Below, one piece after another: positions 6,467-8,671 of a stretch of 8,671 nt of DNA. Source of the DNA: an uncultured Oscillospiraceae bacterium (lineage in GTDB: Bacteria > Bacillota > Clostridia > Oscillospirales > Oscillospiraceae); NCBI GenBank assembly GCA_910583885.1, contig CAJUAC010000089.1, positions 1-8,671 of the forward strand. The letters are read 5' to 3'. The stretch's first letter is position 1, and every line of letters begins with the position of its first letter. The notes below the pieces were generated by a model, which saw only the letters and a list, made by a program, of their open reading frames with translations, was not told the DNA's origin and ran no database searches. The translations under genes and the position numbers were made by a program.

Positions 6467-7387
6467 ATGGGCCGATATTGTGCCAGACGTCTTCTGGAAA
6501 CGATCCCCCTGATGCTGATTATTTCCATCTTTGTGTTCATGTTTATCCATCTCCTGCCCGGCGACCCGGCCCGGCAGATTGCCGGCCTGGAGGCTTCCTT
6601 TGAGGAGGTTGAGGCCATCCGGAAGGAGTTCGGGCTGGATAAGCCCCTGCTCGTGCAGTACTTTGACTATATGAAGGGCCTGCTCACCGGCGACATGGGC
6701 CGGAGCATGAAGAGTAATATCCCCGTCTCCGAGCTGATCTGGTCCCGCTTCCAGTTCACCATCCAGCTGGTGTTCTGCGGGCTGATCTGGGCCCCCTTCG
6801 TAGGTATTTTCATAGGCGTGATCTGCGCCATCAAGCGCGGTACATTTATTGACCTGGGCGGTATGCTCATTGCTATCTGCGGCCTGTCCGCCCCCGGCTT
6901 CGCCCTGGGCCTGATCGGCATCCAGTTCTTCTCCGTCAAGCTGGGATGGTTCCCCACCTCCGGGCTGGAAACATGGAAGAGCTTCATCCTGCCTTCCCTG
7001 GTCATGGGCACCGGTATCATGGCCTCCCTGGCCCGGTACTCCCGCTCCTCCATGCTGGAGACCCTGCGGGAGGACTATGTCCGCACTGCCCGCGCCAAGG
7101 GCCAGAAGGAATCCATTGTCATGTTCCGCCATGCGTTTAAGAACTCCCTGATCCAGGTGGTTACGATCCTGGGCCTCCAGATCGGCGGCCTGCTCTCTGG
7201 CTCCGTGATCACTGAGACCATTTTCTCCATTCCCGGTATGGGCCGCCTGCTGGTGGACTCCATCGGCTATCGGGACTACCCCGCCATCCAGGGCCTGCTG
7301 ATGATCTTTGCCGTGCAGTACGTCCTCATCAACCTGATTGTGGATATGCTCTATGGCGTCATCAACCCCAAGATCCGCTACGACTAA
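6467..7387 (+). CDS. ABC transporter permease, DppB/OppB type
   Basis: A 306-residue integral membrane protein, one half of the translocation channel. The first membrane helix spans about residues 11-30 and is followed by the LPGDPA motif (30-35). An extracytoplasmic domain leads to helices from about 96-122 onward. LGWFPTSG (159-166) is a typical DppB-subfamily motif. The cytoplasmic EAA coupling loop begins DYVRTARAKG (203-212) and contacts the ATPase. The C-terminus INPKIRYD is typical of the family. ATG is preceded by GGGAGG at 8 nt. It sits 141 nt after the binding-protein stop, behind a hairpin, and only 18 nt before the next permease, so B and C are co-translated neighbours. Family certain; transported substrate not determinable. 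Confidence 0.96.
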   Translation: MGRYCARRLLETIPLMLIISIFVFMFIHLLPGDPARQIAGLEASFEEVEAIRKEFGLDKPLLVQYFDYMKGLLTGDMGRSMKSNIPVSELIWSRFQFTIQLVFCGLIWAPFVGIFIGVICAIKRGTFIDLGGMLIAICGLSAPGFALGLIGIQFFSVKLGWFPTSGLETWKSFILPSLVMGTGIMASLARYSRSSMLETLREDYVRTARAKGQKESIVMFRHAFKNSLIQVVTILGLQIGGLLSGSVITETIFSIPGMGRLLVDSIGYRDYPAIQGLLMIFAVQYVLINLIVDMLYGVINPKIRYD

Positions 7388-7405
7388 CCGAAGGAGGAGG
7401 ATACT

Positions 7406-8326
7406 ATGTCGAACAAACCCAACGAGCGCGAGGAGACTACCGTTTCCTTCGAGGAAAATTATGTAGATGAAAACATACTGGCGGATAAGAGCAGCAAAAC
7501 AAAGGAATTTATCAAGAAGTTTACGAAGCGTAAAACAGCCGTGGTAGCCTTCGTTATCCTGATTTTCCTGCTGATTATCGCCCTGATCGGCCCCAGCATT
7601 GCCCCCCATGATCCCAGCGCTTTTGATTACGACAACATCCTCTCGCCCCCCAGCGCGGAGCACTGGTTCGGTACGGACCAGTTCGGCCAGGACATCTTCA
7701 GCCGTCTGCTGGCCGGTACGCCGCTGACCCTGGGCGTGGCCCTGTCCTCGGTTATCGTGGGCGCAGCCCTGGGCACCGTCCTGGGCCTGCTGGCCGGCTA
7801 CTACGGCGGCTGGATTGAGATGCTGGTCATGCGCGGCGCAGACGTGATGTTCAGTTTCCCTGACATCCTGCTGGCTATCGCCATCGTGGCCCTGCTGGGC
7901 CCCGGCATCATCAACGTGTTCATCGCCGTGGCAGTATTCACGGTCCCGAGCTTTGCCCGTATCATGCGCAGCGCCACCCTTGCCGTCAAGGGCTCCCTCT
8001 ACGTGGAGGTGGCCCACAGCCTCGGCTGTAAGGACGGCCGGATCCTGTTCCTGCACATCTTCCCCGGCACCATCCAGTCCCTGATCGTCAACTTCACCAT
8101 GCGTATCGGTTCTGCCATCATGGCGGCCTCCGGCCTGAGCTTCCTGGGCTTCGGCGCCAACGTCACGGATCCGGAGTGGGGCGCTATGCTCTCCCAGAGC
8201 CGCAGCTACCTGGCCACCGCACCCCACATGGTGTACTTTCCCGCCCTGGTGATCTTTATCACCGTTCTGGCGTTCAACCTCTTCGGCGACGGCCTGCGGG
8301 ATACCCTTGACCCGAAGATCAAGTGA
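7406..8326 (+). CDS. ABC transporter permease, DppC/OppC type
   Basis: A 306-residue membrane partner of the preceding permease. A hydrophilic N-terminal tail of about 42 residues, acidic first and then lysine-rich, precedes helix 1 (about 44-63). Next come APHDP and the family signature FGTDQFGQDIFSR (88-100). The EAA loop begins YVEVAHSLG (199-207), where most relatives read YVEAARALG. The chain ends in DTLDPKIK, as in typical DppC. ATG follows AAGGAGGAGG by 5 nt. The first 50 codons look more AT-rich than the rest, matching the lysine/asparagine content of the tail. With DppB and the downstream ATPase it forms the inner-membrane core of the importer. Confidence 0.96.
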   Translation: MSNKPNEREETTVSFEENYVDENILADKSSKTKEFIKKFTKRKTAVVAFVILIFLLIIALIGPSIAPHDPSAFDYDNILSPPSAEHWFGTDQFGQDIFSRLLAGTPLTLGVALSSVIVGAALGTVLGLLAGYYGGWIEMLVMRGADVMFSFPDILLAIAIVALLGPGIINVFIAVAVFTVPSFARIMRSATLAVKGSLYVEVAHSLGCKDGRILFLHIFPGTIQSLIVNFTMRIGSAIMAASGLSFLGFGANVTDPEWGAMLSQSRSYLATAPHMVYFPALVIFITVLAFNLFGDGLRDTLDPKIK

Positions 8327-8354
8327 CGGAGCGAATAGGAAAAGGAGTTTCGAT

Positions 8355-8671
8355 ATGCAACGAGAAGTATTGCTGAAGGTAGACGAGCTGCGCACAGAAT
8401 TCTTTTCCAGCAAGACGAGCAGCGTCACGGCCGTAGATAAGGTCTCCTTCGACATCTATAAGGGGGAGATCCTGGGCCTGGTAGGTGAGTCCGGCTGCGG
8501 CAAGAGCGTGACGAGCCTGTCCATCATGCGCCTTCTGAAGGACACGCCGGGCAAGGTGACACACGGACAGGTGGTCTTGGACGGCATTGACCTGCTGACC
8601 GCCTCTGACGCGGAGATCCGCAGCATCCGCGGCGGGCGCATGAGCATGATCTTCCAGGAGCCCATGAGCGC
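8355..8671 (+). CDS. ABC transporter ATP-binding protein, DppD/OppD type (partial, C-terminus off the right edge)
   Basis: The first 105 residues of the ATPase that powers the importer. Visible are the Walker A loop GESGCGKS (44-51) and the Q-loop glutamine in IFQEPM (Q101). The spacing, and the EPMSA that follows, are characteristic of the DppD/OppD subgroup. The Walker B and signature motifs and the C-terminal oligopeptide-type extension (often with iron-sulfur cysteines in this subgroup) lie beyond the window. ATG is preceded by AAAGGAG at 8 nt, and the gene starts 28 nt after the DppC stop, so it belongs to the same operon. A second ATPase (DppF type) would be expected next. Confidence 0.95.
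   Translation, partial: MQREVLLKVDELRTEFFSSKTSSVTAVDKVSFDIYKGEILGLVGESGCGKSVTSLSIMRLLKDTPGKVTHGQVVLDGIDLLTASDAEIRSIRGGRMSMIFQEPMS

Noticed and set aside
6398..8455. A 685-codon open frame on the minus strand opposite both permease genes
   Set aside because: It is antisense to unmistakable permeases, has a low-complexity His/Gln/Gly/Asp-rich translation with no recognisable domain, and arises from the strong codon bias of the real genes.

Overview
This window looks like chromosomal DNA of a strictly anaerobic, GC-rich Clostridia-type Firmicute, possibly a gut Oscillospiraceae. Three observations support that inference. The first gene is a large oxygen-sensitive-type acyl-CoA dehydratase activase (archerase family). 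The genes have strong AGGAGG-type ribosome binding sites and near-consensus housekeeping promoters embedded in AT-rich islands between GC-rich genes. The solute-binding protein is a lipoprotein with a short lipobox signal. I see no rRNA, tRNA, CRISPR array, insertion sequence or phage gene.

Layout. Positions 1-2618 (minus strand, running off the left edge) hold a tandem activase: two ASKHA/BadF-type ATPase domains, a cysteine-rich segment and the start of a DUF2229-type domain. A divergent control region of about 330 bp (2619-2949) carries an extended -10 promoter for the activase, overlapped by an 8+8 bp dyad, and a separate promoter for the rightward gene. Positions 2950-4308 (plus) encode a short M17-family aminopeptidase starting at TTG, followed by a strong intrinsic terminator. 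Positions 4309-4690 are an AT-rich regulatory region with an inverted repeat, a spaced direct repeat, a perfect consensus promoter (TTGACA-17-TATAAT) and a roughly 150-nt structured leader. Positions 4691-8671 hold a peptide/nickel-type ABC importer operon in the order binding lipoprotein, permease B, permease C, ATPase D. The ATPase is cut by the right edge. A hairpin sits between the binding-protein gene and the first permease.

How the genes fit together. The importer would bring short peptides, or another SBP_bac_5 ligand, into the cell. The adjacent cytoplasmic aminopeptidase could then release amino acids for fermentation. Activases of the archerase family drive ATP-dependent low-potential electron transfer, classically to 2-hydroxyacyl-CoA dehydratases in amino acid fermentation. 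A peptide-uptake, peptide-hydrolysis and amino-acid-fermentation theme is therefore plausible, but it is inferred from neighbourhood. The aminopeptidase and the transporter are separately transcribed, and the activase is divergent.

No clearly new multi-gene system is visible. The most unusual signals are the transporter leader, with three hairpin-associated GACG motifs and overlapping alternative hairpins before a T7 tract, and the complete set of four potential iron-sulfur ligand cysteines within the tandem activase.
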